64,000 nt of DNA from Halosegnis rubeus. GTDB taxonomy: Archaea > Halobacteriota > Halobacteria > Halobacteriales > Haloarculaceae. Every line of letters begins with the position of its first letter. Position 1 is the stretch's first letter. The position numbers and the translations under genes are program-made. Of the stretch, positions 51,902-58,988 are shown piece after piece. The stretch covers positions 1 to 64,000 of the forward strand of contig NZ_QJOW01000002.1 of NCBI RefSeq assembly GCF_009184545.1, in the 5' to 3' direction. The notes under the pieces were generated by a model. The model was not told the origin of the DNA. It saw only the letters and a program-made list of their open reading frames with translations, and did not search any database.

Positions 51902-53200
51902 CTACCCCTGGACGGTGTCGGTCTGGACGTACTCGTGGTCCTGGACGGTGAGCACCTGCAGGAAGCCGACCGGGTCACCGTTCTCGTCGAAGTCGATGGG
52001 ACCGGAGACGCCTTGATAATCGATGTCGTCGGCGGTGCCGTCCTCGCCGAGCACCTCCATCGCCTCATCGAAGGTGAACACCTCCTCGCCCTCGGGACGG
52101 GTCACGTCGCGCACCGTCTCCTGGAGCGCGCTTCCGGTGAACTCGTCTGCGGTCGCAATGGAGAGGGCGGCCGTGACGACACAGTCGTACATGAACGCGG
52201 CCCACGAGGTCGGCTGTTGGCCGTACTCCGACTCGAAGTCGGCGGCGAACTGCTGGTAGTTGTCCTGGTCGATCGCCGCCGAGGGGACGACGACCTGCAT
52301 CCCCTCGAGACTTCCCTCCGGGGTGCTGTCCAGCACGTCCGACCCCTGCACGGAGTCGGCCCCGTAGTAGGGTGCCTCGTAGCCGTTGGAGTACGCCTCC
52401 TGTGCCATCGTAGTGAACTCCGGCTGGTAGGTGATGAACACCCACGCGTCGGCACCGGAGTTGGCCATCGAGGAGACGACGCTGGAGTACGACGACGCGC
52501 CCTGGTCGTGGGGCTCGTCGTAGACGATGTCGCCGCCCCACTCCGAGCGGAACGTCTCCGCGAGACCCTGCCCGTAGTCGTTGTTCACCCACGCCAGCGC
52601 GACGGAGTCGTGGTCGTCTGCGTCGACCAGCGAGGCGAGCGCCGACGACTGGACGCCGCCGGGGGGTGACATCCGGAGCAGGCCGGGGTAGTTCGTCAGG
52701 TCCGTCCCCGTGGAGTTTTGACTCAGCTGTACCACGTCGGTGCCGTCGACGACGGACTCGTAGATGGCGAGCGAGACGCCCGACCCGACCGCGCCGATGA
52801 GGAACGGGACGCCGTCCTGATTCACGAGCTTCTGTGCCGCGGAGACGCCCGAACTGGACGTACTCTCGGAGTCCTCGCCGATGGCGTCGAGTTCGCGGCC
52901 GCCGATGGTCGTCTCGTTCACGTCACGCAGTGCAAGCTCCAGTCCGCGGGCGTTGCGCTCGCCGAACGCCGACAGCGAGCCGGTCTGTGAGTTCACCACG
53001 CCGATGCTGTAGGGTCCACTCGACCCGTCGGAGTCGGTGGCGGTGTCCTCGTCGCCGCCGCTGTCTCCGTTCCCCCCGCCGCCGCTGGAGTCGGTCGGCG
53101 TCTCTTCGTCGGTCGTGCTCACACAGCCTGCAGCGAGGGTAACCGCTCCCGCGCCCGTGATCCCGAGTACTGTTCGTCTGTCAATGGGTCTCTCTGTCAT
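51902..53200 (-). CDS. livK: Branched-chain-type ABC transporter substrate-binding lipoprotein LivK (system 2)
   Basis: 432 aa. DRRTVLGITGAGAVTLAAGC is a Tat signal with a lipobox Cys; a Ser/Gly/Asp-rich linker of about 40 residues follows, probably spanning the S-layer space. The type 1 binding fold starts SIGVVNSQTGSLSAFGERN. Key segments QLSQNSTGTDLTNYPGLLRMSPP and SVALAWVNNDYGQGLAE resemble LivK/AmiC-like proteins. The ligand cannot be read from sequence. First gene of the operon; the Bat-type regulator lies upstream on the same strand (53293). Confidence 0.87.
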   Translation of the reverse strand: MTERPIDRRTVLGITGAGAVTLAAGCVSTTDEETPTDSSGGGGNGDSGGDEDTATDSDGSSGPYSIGVVNSQTGSLSAFGERNARGLELALRDVNETTIGGRELDAIGEDSESTSSSGVSAAQKLVNQDGVPFLIGAVGSGVSLAIYESVVDGTDVVQLSQNSTGTDLTNYPGLLRMSPPGGVQSSALASLVDADDHDSVALAWVNNDYGQGLAETFRSEWGGDIVYDEPHDQGASSYSSVVSSMANSGADAWVFITYQPEFTTMAQEAYSNGYEAPYYGADSVQGSDVLDSTPEGSLEGMQVVVPSAAIDQDNYQQFAADFESEYGQQPTSWAAFMYDCVVTAALSIATADEFTGSALQETVRDVTRPEGEEVFTFDEAMEVLGEDGTADDIDYQGVSGPIDFDENGDPVGFLQVLTVQDHEYVQTDTVQG

Positions 53201-53292
53201 ACACCGCTGTTTGACGAACTACAGGGGTATAGCTGTTCCCGACCATGGTCGATTCGGCGGTGAGTGGCAAATATTGCCGCTCACGCGTTCGG

Positions 53293-54009
53293 TTACGACG
53301 ACGGATTCAGCAGCTTCGCCTCGGCCTTCCGGAGATGTTCCAGATACGTGGTCTTCGACACGTCGAGTTCGGCGGCGAGTTCGCGGGTCGTCGCCTCCCG
53401 TGGCCACTCGTAGTACCCCTCGGTGCGCGCGGTCTCGAACGCCTCCCGCTGGGTCGGCGTGAGCGAATCGAGCCGCTGCTCGCGGGGCGACTTCCGCGAA
53501 TCGCCGCTGGTGATGGACTCCACCTCGACGGTGGCGTCGGCCTGCTCGCGAACGCCGTCGAGCGCCGGCTCGATGCCGCTGCGGTCGCCCGCGAACACGA
53601 CCTGCCACTCCTCGCGTCCGTCCTCGATGCGGACGGGCGCGCTGTGGACGAAGCCGTGTTCGAGCAGGGTCGGACACACCATATCGTCGGGGTCGTATTC
53701 GAGGAAAAACTCCGTGACGACGCGCCCGGGTGCGTCGCGCTCGCGTCCGAACCGCTCCTGTAGCTCGTGGACGCTCCCGCCGTGAGGGACCTCGCGTATC
53801 TCGTCGAGCAGCTCCTCCACCTCCGATTCGCTCTCGCCGAAGGCGGTAAACAGCCCGTTGACCGACTCCGGGCTGTCGGCCTCCGGAGAGCTGTAGACGG
53901 CGTGGGCGAGCACGCCTCCCGGTGTCTGACTCGTCGCCTCGATGGCCCAACAGTCGGGATGCCACAGGTCCAGCGTGAGACGCGTCCCGGTCGGTGTCGT
54001 CTGGCTCAT
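53293..54009 (-). CDS. Bat-type transcriptional regulator with HTH_10 domain
   Basis: 238 aa from ATG 54009. The N-terminal 170 residues are a ligand- or signal-sensing domain of the bacterio-opsin activator kind; the C-terminal 60 residues read LTPTQREAFETARTEGYYEWPREATTRELAAELDVSKTTYLEHLRKAEAKLL, a complete HTH_10 DNA-binding domain. Its position between the liv operon and the divergent aldehyde dehydrogenase makes both likely targets (inference). Confidence 0.85.
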   Translation of the reverse strand: MSQTTPTGTRLTLDLWHPDCWAIEATSQTPGGVLAHAVYSSPEADSPESVNGLFTAFGESESEVEELLDEIREVPHGGSVHELQERFGRERDAPGRVVTEFFLEYDPDDMVCPTLLEHGFVHSAPVRIEDGREEWQVVFAGDRSGIEPALDGVREQADATVEVESITSGDSRKSPREQRLDSLTPTQREAFETARTEGYYEWPREATTRELAAELDVSKTTYLEHLRKAEAKLLNPSS

Positions 54010-54092
54010 ACCCACTCGTTCGCACCCACCGGCTTGTAGCTTCCGCCCATGGTCGGGTGTACGGTTTCGTGTGGGGCTACCGAAGCCCGGGT

Positions 54093-55613
54093 ATGTCGGA
54101 CACCTATCGACACTACATCGGCGGTGAGTGGGACGACGGCGACGGGACGGAGACGTTCGAGTCGCGGAACCCGGCGACGGGCGAGACGCTCGCCAGCTTC
54201 GAGCGGGGCACACAGAGCGACGTCGACCGCGCGGTCGCGGCCGCCGACGCCGCAGAGGAGGAGTGGCAGGCGCTCAGCCACCCACAGCGTGCGGAGTACC
54301 TCTGGGACATCTACCAAGAGCTGAAAGACCGCCACGAGGAGCTGGGCGAAATCGTCACCAAGGAGTGTGGCAAGGAGATTTCCGAGGGGAAAGCCGACGT
54401 GACCGAGGCGTGGCACATGGTCGAGTGGGCCGCCGGCGACGCCCGCCACCCGAAGGGCGACGTAGTACCCTCCGAGATTCCGTCGAAGGACGCCTACATG
54501 CGCCGGAAGCCCCGCGGCGTCGTCGGCTGTATCACGCCGTGGAACTTCCCGGTCGCCATCCCGTTTTGGCACATGGCCGTCGCGCTGGTCGAGGGGAACA
54601 CCGTCGTGTTCAAGCCCGCCGAGCAGACGCCGTGGTGTGGCCAGATTCTCGCCGAGATGTTCATCGACGCGGGCATCCCGGACGGCGTGTTCAACATGGT
54701 GCAGGGCTTCGGTGACGCCGGCGAGGCTATCGTCGACGACGAGCGCGTCGACACCGTGCTCTTCACCGGCAGCGCGGAGGTCGGCCACGAGGTCGCCTCG
54801 AAGGTCGCCCAACAGCCCGGCAAGCTCGCCGCCTGCGAGATGGGCGGGAAGAACAACATCGTCATCACGGAGCAGGCGGACCTCGACACCGCCGTCCACT
54901 CGGCGGTCATGTCGAGCTTCAAGACCACGGGCCAGCGCTGTGTCTCCAGCGAGCGACTCGTCGTCCACACCGACGTGTACGAGGAGTTCAAAGAGCGGTT
55001 CGTCGCGCTCGCCGAGGAGGTCGCCGTCGGCGACCCGCTCGACGAGTCGACGTTCATGGGACCGCTCATCGAACCGGAACACCGCGAGAAGGTGCGCGAG
55101 TACAACCAACTCGCACGCGATGAGGGCGTGAACGTGCTCGTCGACCGCGAGGAACTCGACGCCGAGGAGATTCCGGACGGCCACGAGGAGGGCAACTGGA
55201 TCGGCCCGTTCGTCTACGAGGCCGACCCCGACGCCGACCTCCGGTGTACCCACGAGGAGGTCTTCGGGCCCCACGTCGCGCTGCTTGAGTACGACGGCGA
55301 CATCGAGCGCGCCGTCGAGGTCCACAACGACACCGAGTACGGGCTCGCCGGCGCGGTCATCTCGGAGGATTACCGGCAGATAAACTACTACCGCGACCAC
55401 GCCGAGGTCGGTCTCGCGTACGGCAATCTCCCGTGTATCGGCGCGGAAGTCCAACTGCCGTTTGGCGGCGTGAAGAAGTCTGGTAACGGCTACCCGTCGG
55501 CGCGTGAGGTCATCGAGGCCGTCACCGAACGCACCGCGTGGACGCTCAACAACTCCAAGGACATCGAGATGGCACAGGGTCTCTCGGCGGACATCACGAC
55601 CGGCGACGACTGA
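54093..55613 (+). CDS. NAD(P)-dependent aldehyde dehydrogenase
   Basis: 506 aa from ATG 54093. Motifs: ITPWNFPVAIPFWHMAVALVEGNTVVFKPAEQTP, FTGSAEVG, the general base in ACEMGGKNN (ACEMGGKN rather than LELGGK) and the catalytic Cys in TTGQRCVSSERL. The QRCVSSER and EMGGKNN context resembles semialdehyde/1-pyrroline-type and aromatic aldehyde dehydrogenases rather than the ALDH1/2 type at 20723. Substrate unknown. It is divergent from the Bat-type regulator, 83 bp away, and lies next to the second liv transporter. Confidence 0.88.
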   Translation: MSDTYRHYIGGEWDDGDGTETFESRNPATGETLASFERGTQSDVDRAVAAADAAEEEWQALSHPQRAEYLWDIYQELKDRHEELGEIVTKECGKEISEGKADVTEAWHMVEWAAGDARHPKGDVVPSEIPSKDAYMRRKPRGVVGCITPWNFPVAIPFWHMAVALVEGNTVVFKPAEQTPWCGQILAEMFIDAGIPDGVFNMVQGFGDAGEAIVDDERVDTVLFTGSAEVGHEVASKVAQQPGKLAACEMGGKNNIVITEQADLDTAVHSAVMSSFKTTGQRCVSSERLVVHTDVYEEFKERFVALAEEVAVGDPLDESTFMGPLIEPEHREKVREYNQLARDEGVNVLVDREELDAEEIPDGHEEGNWIGPFVYEADPDADLRCTHEEVFGPHVALLEYDGDIERAVEVHNDTEYGLAGAVISEDYRQINYYRDHAEVGLAYGNLPCIGAEVQLPFGGVKKSGNGYPSAREVIEAVTERTAWTLNNSKDIEMAQGLSADITTGDD

Positions 55614-55770
55614 GCCGTCTCGGTCGCCCCGGTATAGTTCGTGTACAACCATGCACGAACACAAACATTCATTATAGTCTGGCTCCTCACCGTGAGTATG
55701 CTCGCTGTACGCCACCGATAACCCTTCGCCACCGCGCGTACAGCACGCCGACCATCCTTCCCCGACCCAA
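55614..55770 (+). promoter_or_regulatory. Structured leader with promoter, 7-codon micro-ORF and two inverted repeats
   Basis: GTTCGTG (55637-55643) pairs with CACGAAC (55654-55660). A TATA-like CATTATAG centred near 55672 lies about 26 bp before an ATG at 55698, which opens a 7-codon frame (MLAVRHR) ending at TAA 55719-55721. GCTGTACGC (55704-55712) pairs with GCGTACAGC (55736-55744) over a 23-nt loop, so the micro-ORF overlaps the first arm. The next ATG (55771) begins the 58-aa gene. The first dyad may serve as terminator of the aldehyde dehydrogenase or operator. Function inferred. Confidence 0.5.
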
Positions 55771-55947
55771 ATGAGCACCACAGAATCCACCACCCGACCC
55801 GGACAGCCGACGACCACCACTACACGCGACCGCTGGACCGACGAGCGTCGTGTCACGACGGCGGCTGCACCCCGGAGCTTCGGCTACCGAAACCAGAATC
55901 GACTCCCGAACCGAACCGACGAGACGAACGAGTCCGTCCCGCGTTAG
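55771..55947 (+). CDS. 58-aa Thr/Arg-rich small protein
   Basis: Starts MSTTESTTRPGQPTTTTTRD and ends with NRLPNRTDETNESVPR; hydrophilic, rich in Thr, Arg and Asn, likely disordered. It has no recognised family. Its TAG sits in TTAG (55944-55947), shared with the stop codon of the CBS-MaoC gene, as with other real convergent pairs here. Third-position GC and a preceding leader with a plausible promoter also favour a real gene. Role unknown. Confidence 0.55.
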   Translation: MSTTESTTRPGQPTTTTTRDRWTDERRVTTAAAPRSFGYRNQNRLPNRTDETNESVPR

Positions 55948-56807
55948 GGTTCCTCGCCGACCAACACGAGCGCGTCGCCGTCCAACACGACTTCTCTGTC
56001 CCCGTCGGTCACGACCGTCGAGAGCCGGAACTGGTCAGCCGTCTCCTCTTCGACGACCTCGATGGCCGCCGTGACGCGCTCGCCGCCGTGGACCGGGGCG
56101 GTGAAGCGGGCGTTCTGTTCGAGATAGATCGGCATTCCCGGGAGCCGTGCGACCGCGGCCGAGACGACGCCCGTCGTGAGGACGCCGTGTGCGATGCGTC
56201 CGCCGAACCGGGTCGCGCCGGCGTACTCGGCGTCGAGATGGAGTGGGTTCGTGTCGCCGGTCGCCTCGGCGAACTGCTCGATGTCCGTCTCGGTGAGCGT
56301 CTTCGCGAACGTGAACTCGTCACCGACCGACAGTGCCGACCCGGTAGGGCCGTCGAACGCCCAGTCGCCCTCGTCGTAGCGGTCGCGTTCGTCCACGTCG
56401 ACCTCGACACCACTCTCGGCGGTCGCGTCCGGAATCGCGTACGCGAGGTCCGTCGCCGTGACCACGCCGACGACTCCGCCGTCGTCGACGACGAGTAGGT
56501 GGTGAATCCCGTGTTCGCGCATCGTCTCGGCGGCTTGCCGACCGGTCGTCTCGGGGGAAACGGTGACCAGCGTGTCGGTCATCACCTCGCGGACCCGCGT
56601 CGTGTCGAAGCCGAGTCCCTCGGCGGCGGCCCGGCCGATATCCCTGCCCGTGGTGATGCCCACAGGCACGTCGTGCTCGTCGGTGACGACGACGGAGTCG
56701 ACGCCGCTCCCGTAGAGGTACTCGGTGGCGGCACGCAGAAACGCCGCCGGCCCGACCGTCTCCACGTCGCTACTCAGCAGTTCGCGTACGGCCCGTGGCG
56801 AAGACAT
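55944..56807 (-). CDS. CBS-domain / MaoC-like dehydratase fusion protein
   Basis: 287 aa from ATG 56807. Residues 5-135 are two CBS repeats (VRELLSSDVETVGPAAFLRAATEYLYGSGVDSVVVTDE, then VMTDTLVTVSPETTGRQAAETMREHGIHHLLVVDDGG). Residues 150-287 are a MaoC/R-specific enoyl-CoA hydratase domain with DIEQFAEATGDTNPLHLDAEYA (the catalytic Asp and His) and GRIAHGVLTTG. CBS domains usually sense adenosyl nucleotides, so the hydratase could be gated by energy charge or CoA-adenylate level. Domain boundaries are clear; the regulation is inferred. Confidence 0.85.
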   Translation of the reverse strand: MSSPRAVRELLSSDVETVGPAAFLRAATEYLYGSGVDSVVVTDEHDVPVGITTGRDIGRAAAEGLGFDTTRVREVMTDTLVTVSPETTGRQAAETMREHGIHHLLVVDDGGVVGVVTATDLAYAIPDATAESGVEVDVDERDRYDEGDWAFDGPTGSALSVGDEFTFAKTLTETDIEQFAEATGDTNPLHLDAEYAGATRFGGRIAHGVLTTGVVSAAVARLPGMPIYLEQNARFTAPVHGGERVTAAIEVVEEETADQFRLSTVVTDGDREVVLDGDALVLVGEEP

Positions 56808-56846
56808 ACGGAAGCTGACGATGGGCGAACACAAGAAGCCCGGCGG

Positions 56847-57068
56847 TCAGCCGTCGACGAACAGCACGACGGCGAGTCCACAGACCACGGCGGCGGCGTA
56901 CGCCGGCTGGGTGCTCGCGAAGGAGACGAGTTCGTTCACGCCCGCGTTCGGCCCGACGGACAGCGCAGTCGCGACTGCACCACCAAGCACGGCGAACCCC
57001 CCCGAGAGCCGTAGCGGATAGTTCCCCACCAGTTCCCCGAGCCACGCCAGCGGATTCAGCCGGACCAT
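56847..57068 (-). CDS. Small membrane protein, two hydrophobic segments
   Basis: 73 aa from ATG 57068. RLSGGFAVLGGAVATALSVG and AYAAAVVCGLAVVLFVDG are membrane-spanning candidates joined by a polar loop; the N-terminus PLAWLGELVGNYPLR is amphipathic. It ends with Asp-Gly at the C-terminus right after the second segment. No family recognised. 39 bp from the CBS-MaoC gene. Confidence 0.6.
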   Translation of the reverse strand: MVRLNPLAWLGELVGNYPLRLSGGFAVLGGAVATALSVGPNAGVNELVSFASTQPAYAAAVVCGLAVVLFVDG

Positions 57069-57256
57069 CGTGTATCGGCTACGCTCGCTCGCAGCAAAAA
57101 ACCGCACTGCGGAACGCCTGACGTGCGTCTGACGCCGTGGCTTATCCGGTAAACGGCTCCCCAAACTGAGCCATACGCTCGTGCAGATGCTCTCCCGCCC
57201 TGTGAGTCGGCCAGCAGTCACAGACGTTCGCCCCGTACTGGGAGCCACACTCCGTT

Positions 57257-57889
57257 TCAGACGACGCCTCGTGATTCGAGCGTCGCCAACAGCTCCTGCA
57301 TCGACGCGACGACCGTGTCACACGACGACTCGACCGCCGGCTTCGGCTCGAATCCGACCGCCAGCCCGGCGACCTCCAACATCGGCAGGTCGTTGGCTCC
57401 GTCGCCGACCGCGACCGTCTCCGACATCTCGACGCCGTACTCCGCGGCCAGCGATTCGAGGGCGTCGTCCTTCGTCCCCTCGATGAGCGGACCCTCCACC
57501 TCGCCGGTGAGCGCGCCCGCTTCTACGGGGAGTCGGTTCGTGACGATGGTATCGACGCTCGTCCCCGCGGCGTCGAGTGCGGCCGCCACGCCCGTCTCGA
57601 ACCCGCCGGTCAGGATGGCGACCGTGTGGCCTCCCTCGCGGAGCGCGTCGATGACCGCCGCCGCGCCGTCGCGCAAGACGACTTGGTTCCACGCCTCCGC
57701 GGCCGCGTCCTCGGAGAGACCGTCCAAGAGTGCGGCTCGCTCGCGCAGCGAGGTGGCGTAGTCGATTTCGTCGTTCATGGCCCGTTCCGTGATGGCTTCC
57801 ATCTCGTCGGCGACGCCGCACTGCTCGCCAAGCAGGACCGTCATCTCGGAGTCGGAGAGCGTGCCGTCGAAGTCGAACGCGATGAGCAT
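57257..57889 (-). CDS. serB: Phosphoserine phosphatase (HAD superfamily)
   Basis: 210 aa from ATG 57889. HAD motif I IAFDFDGTLSDSE (nucleophile and acid/base Asp pair), motif II in AILTGGFETG, and motif IV VGDGANDLPMLE. The GGF after TG and GDGANDLPM are typical of SerB rather than other HAD phosphatases. It removes phosphate from phosphoserine in the last step of serine synthesis. It stands alone, 92 bp from the tRNA gene on the other strand. Confidence 0.88.
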   Translation of the reverse strand: MLIAFDFDGTLSDSEMTVLLGEQCGVADEMEAITERAMNDEIDYATSLRERAALLDGLSEDAAAEAWNQVVLRDGAAAVIDALREGGHTVAILTGGFETGVAAALDAAGTSVDTIVTNRLPVEAGALTGEVEGPLIEGTKDDALESLAAEYGVEMSETVAVGDGANDLPMLEVAGLAVGFEPKPAVESSCDTVVASMQELLATLESRGVV

Positions 57890-57981
57890 ACGCCGTCTTC
57901 TCCGCCGTCGTATCCAAACCCATCGGTTCCCGCAGTCGCCAGCCGTTGTGCTTTTGCTCGCGCCGAGGATACGAGCGGTGA

Positions 57982-58057
57982 GGGCACGTAGCTTAGCTCG
58001 GACCAAAGCGTCGGACTTCTAATCCGAATATCGTGGGTTCGAATCCCACCGTGCTCG
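57982..58057 (+). tRNA. tRNA-Arg (anticodon TCT)
   Basis: 76 nt, cloverleaf verified by hand. Acceptor GGGCACG with CGTGCTC (one G-T pair), D stem GCTT/AAGC, anticodon stem TCGGA/TCCGA around CTTCTAA (anticodon TCT, codon AGA), T stem GTGGG/CCCAC with loop TTCGAAT, discriminator G. No intron and no encoded CCA. It is followed 34 bp later by a tRNA-matched repeat element. Confidence 0.96.
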
Positions 58058-58090
58058 TCATCTGCGAGCAAGACGAGTAGTGACGACACA

Positions 58091-58165
58091 GGGATTCGAA
58101 GCAGGGAGGTCGCGCGCAGCAAAGCGAGCACGTCTGACCGCAGTCCCACTCCCACCGTGCCCGTC
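58091..58165 (+). repeat. tRNA-Arg-matched inverted/direct repeat element
   Basis: Same design as the element after tRNA-Ala. GGGATTCGAA (58091-58100) is the exact reverse complement of the tRNA-Arg T arm (58038-58047). The core GTCGCGCGCAGC...GCGAGCACGTCTG (58109-58136) is shared with 34431-34466 but is 8 bp shorter in the middle. Bases 58150-58165 copy tRNA 3' positions 58044-58059 with one mismatch in 16. Arms follow the local tRNA and the core is constant, which rules out a simple duplication of one locus. Confidence 0.72.
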
Positions 58166-58196
58166 GGTCCCTGCACTCTCCTCCCACGGTGTAGGC

Positions 58197-58215
58197 GCAA
58201 ACGCTTCGCGTTTGC
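58197..58215 (+). terminator. 8-bp hairpin with TTC loop
   Basis: GCAAACGC (58197-58204) pairs with GCGTTTGC (58208-58215) around TTC, the same loop as in the long sufS hairpin. It lies between the tRNA element and an AT-rich stretch. It could end transcription running out of the tRNA-Arg locus. Seen directly; function inferred. Confidence 0.4.
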
Positions 58216-58384
58216 TCACTCCTCTCGTTCTCTCGTGTGTAGAATACATCAAATCTGCTCTACTTTGAGATATAACACCACGAACAAGCTCTTTCACCGT
58301 GTTGTATAAGGTGATATGAACAGTAATTAGACTCAAAACTGCATACAGCACAACGCTTATACACTACCAGATGGACGAATAGAG
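58216..58384. promoter_or_regulatory. AT-rich stretch with TATA-like promoters
   Basis: This is the most AT-rich non-coding stretch of the window and shows no coding pattern. Candidate archaeal promoters include CGCTTATACACT (about 58354-58365), about 25-30 bp before the start of the structured region at 58385. GAGATATAACAC (about 58267-58278) and TTGTATAAGG (about 58302-58311) are other TATA-like tracts, in unclear orientation. No gene identified. Confidence 0.4.
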
Positions 58385-58648
58385 TGTAATGTGCGAACGA
58401 GTGCGTTGGACCATACAGTGGTTGGCTGAGACCACAACATTCAGACAGAAAAAATCGGTTGAGGTGTTCAGATAGAATCGGGACTGGTAACCGGCCAGAT
58501 GGGCTACCGCGGCGAGAGCCGCAATCCGGTACGAGTGCGCTCAACACCGTACCATCTTACGCGTTGTCACTTCGCGTCCACCGTCCCCATCCCGTGGCGG
58601 TGGTTATCTGCCTGGGATCCAGCGAGGGCTCACTCGCTGGGTGTTTTT
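58385..58648 (+). ncRNA. Candidate structured non-coding RNA
   Basis: No convincing protein is encoded here, yet the region is full of complementarity: GTGGT (58418-58422) with ACCAC (58431-58435), a GNRA hairpin GCGGC-GAGA-GCCGC (58508-58521) enclosed by TACC/GGTA and further out by GATGG/CCATC, GGTAC/GTACC, CTGG/CCAG (58484-58498), and CCAGCGAG (58619-58626) with CTCGCTGG (58633-58640) followed by a T run (58644-58648). A TATA-like tract sits about 25 bp upstream. This would be an RNA of about 260 nt. It lacks the SRP helix 8 and RNase P motifs I looked for. Confidence 0.4.
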
Positions 58649-58700
58649 CAACGACCGCAAGCGACTGCGACGTTCCTCTGGACCATCACCTGCACAGCGA

Positions 58701-58988
58701 CGCGTGTCGTCGTTCACTTCGTTCCTCTCGCTCCGTCTCTGTTCAGCCTCGCGTTGCTTGGCTGAACTACTCCGCGTGTCGCTCGCAGCGCTCGCTCCCG
58801 CTCCCTACTTGTCCAAACTCACTCCGTTCGTTTGGACTACTCCGCGTGTCGTCACTCACTCGGTTCGTTCCTCCCGCTCCGTCTCTGTTCAGCCTCGCGT
58901 TGCTTGGCTGAACTACTCCGCGTGTCGCTCGCGGTGCTCGCTCCCGCTCCGTTCGTGTCCAAACTCGCTTCGCTCGTTTGGACTACTC
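58701..58988. repeat. Two-copy 146-bp tandem repeat, each with two hairpins
   Basis: Copy 1 is 58701-58842 and copy 2 is 58843-58988; equivalent hairpins are exactly 146 bp apart. Each copy holds GTTCAGCC...GGCTGAAC (58741-58767 and 58887-58913) and GTCCAAAC...GTTTGGAC (58811-58837 and 58957-58983). The last hairpin begins at the stop codon of the minus-strand aminopeptidase (58983-58985), so it is the natural 3' end structure of that gene, and the rest looks like duplicated copies of such a terminator region. No protein is supported, despite long open frames on the plus strand. Confidence 0.75.

Noticed and set aside
57142-57250. Minus-strand frame with Cys/His pattern (ECGSQYGANVCDCW) downstream of serB
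   Set aside because: It looks faintly like a zinc-binding peptide but has no start codon in frame before a short Met near its end, so no gene is supported.
58260-58547. Minus-strand open frame rich in Cys, Ser and Tyr in the AT-rich stretch
   Set aside because: Composition is unlike all neighbours, there is no domain, and it runs through the candidate RNA.
58385-58648. SRP RNA or RNase P RNA
   Set aside because: I found neither the SRP helix 8 GGAAG/AGCAGC core nor the RNase P GAAAGUCC-type conserved cores on either strand.
58459-58911. Long plus-strand open frame across the structured RNA and tandem repeat
   Set aside because: The translation repeats short Ser/Arg-rich strings dictated by the DNA repeats and hairpins, with no acidic haloarchaeal composition.
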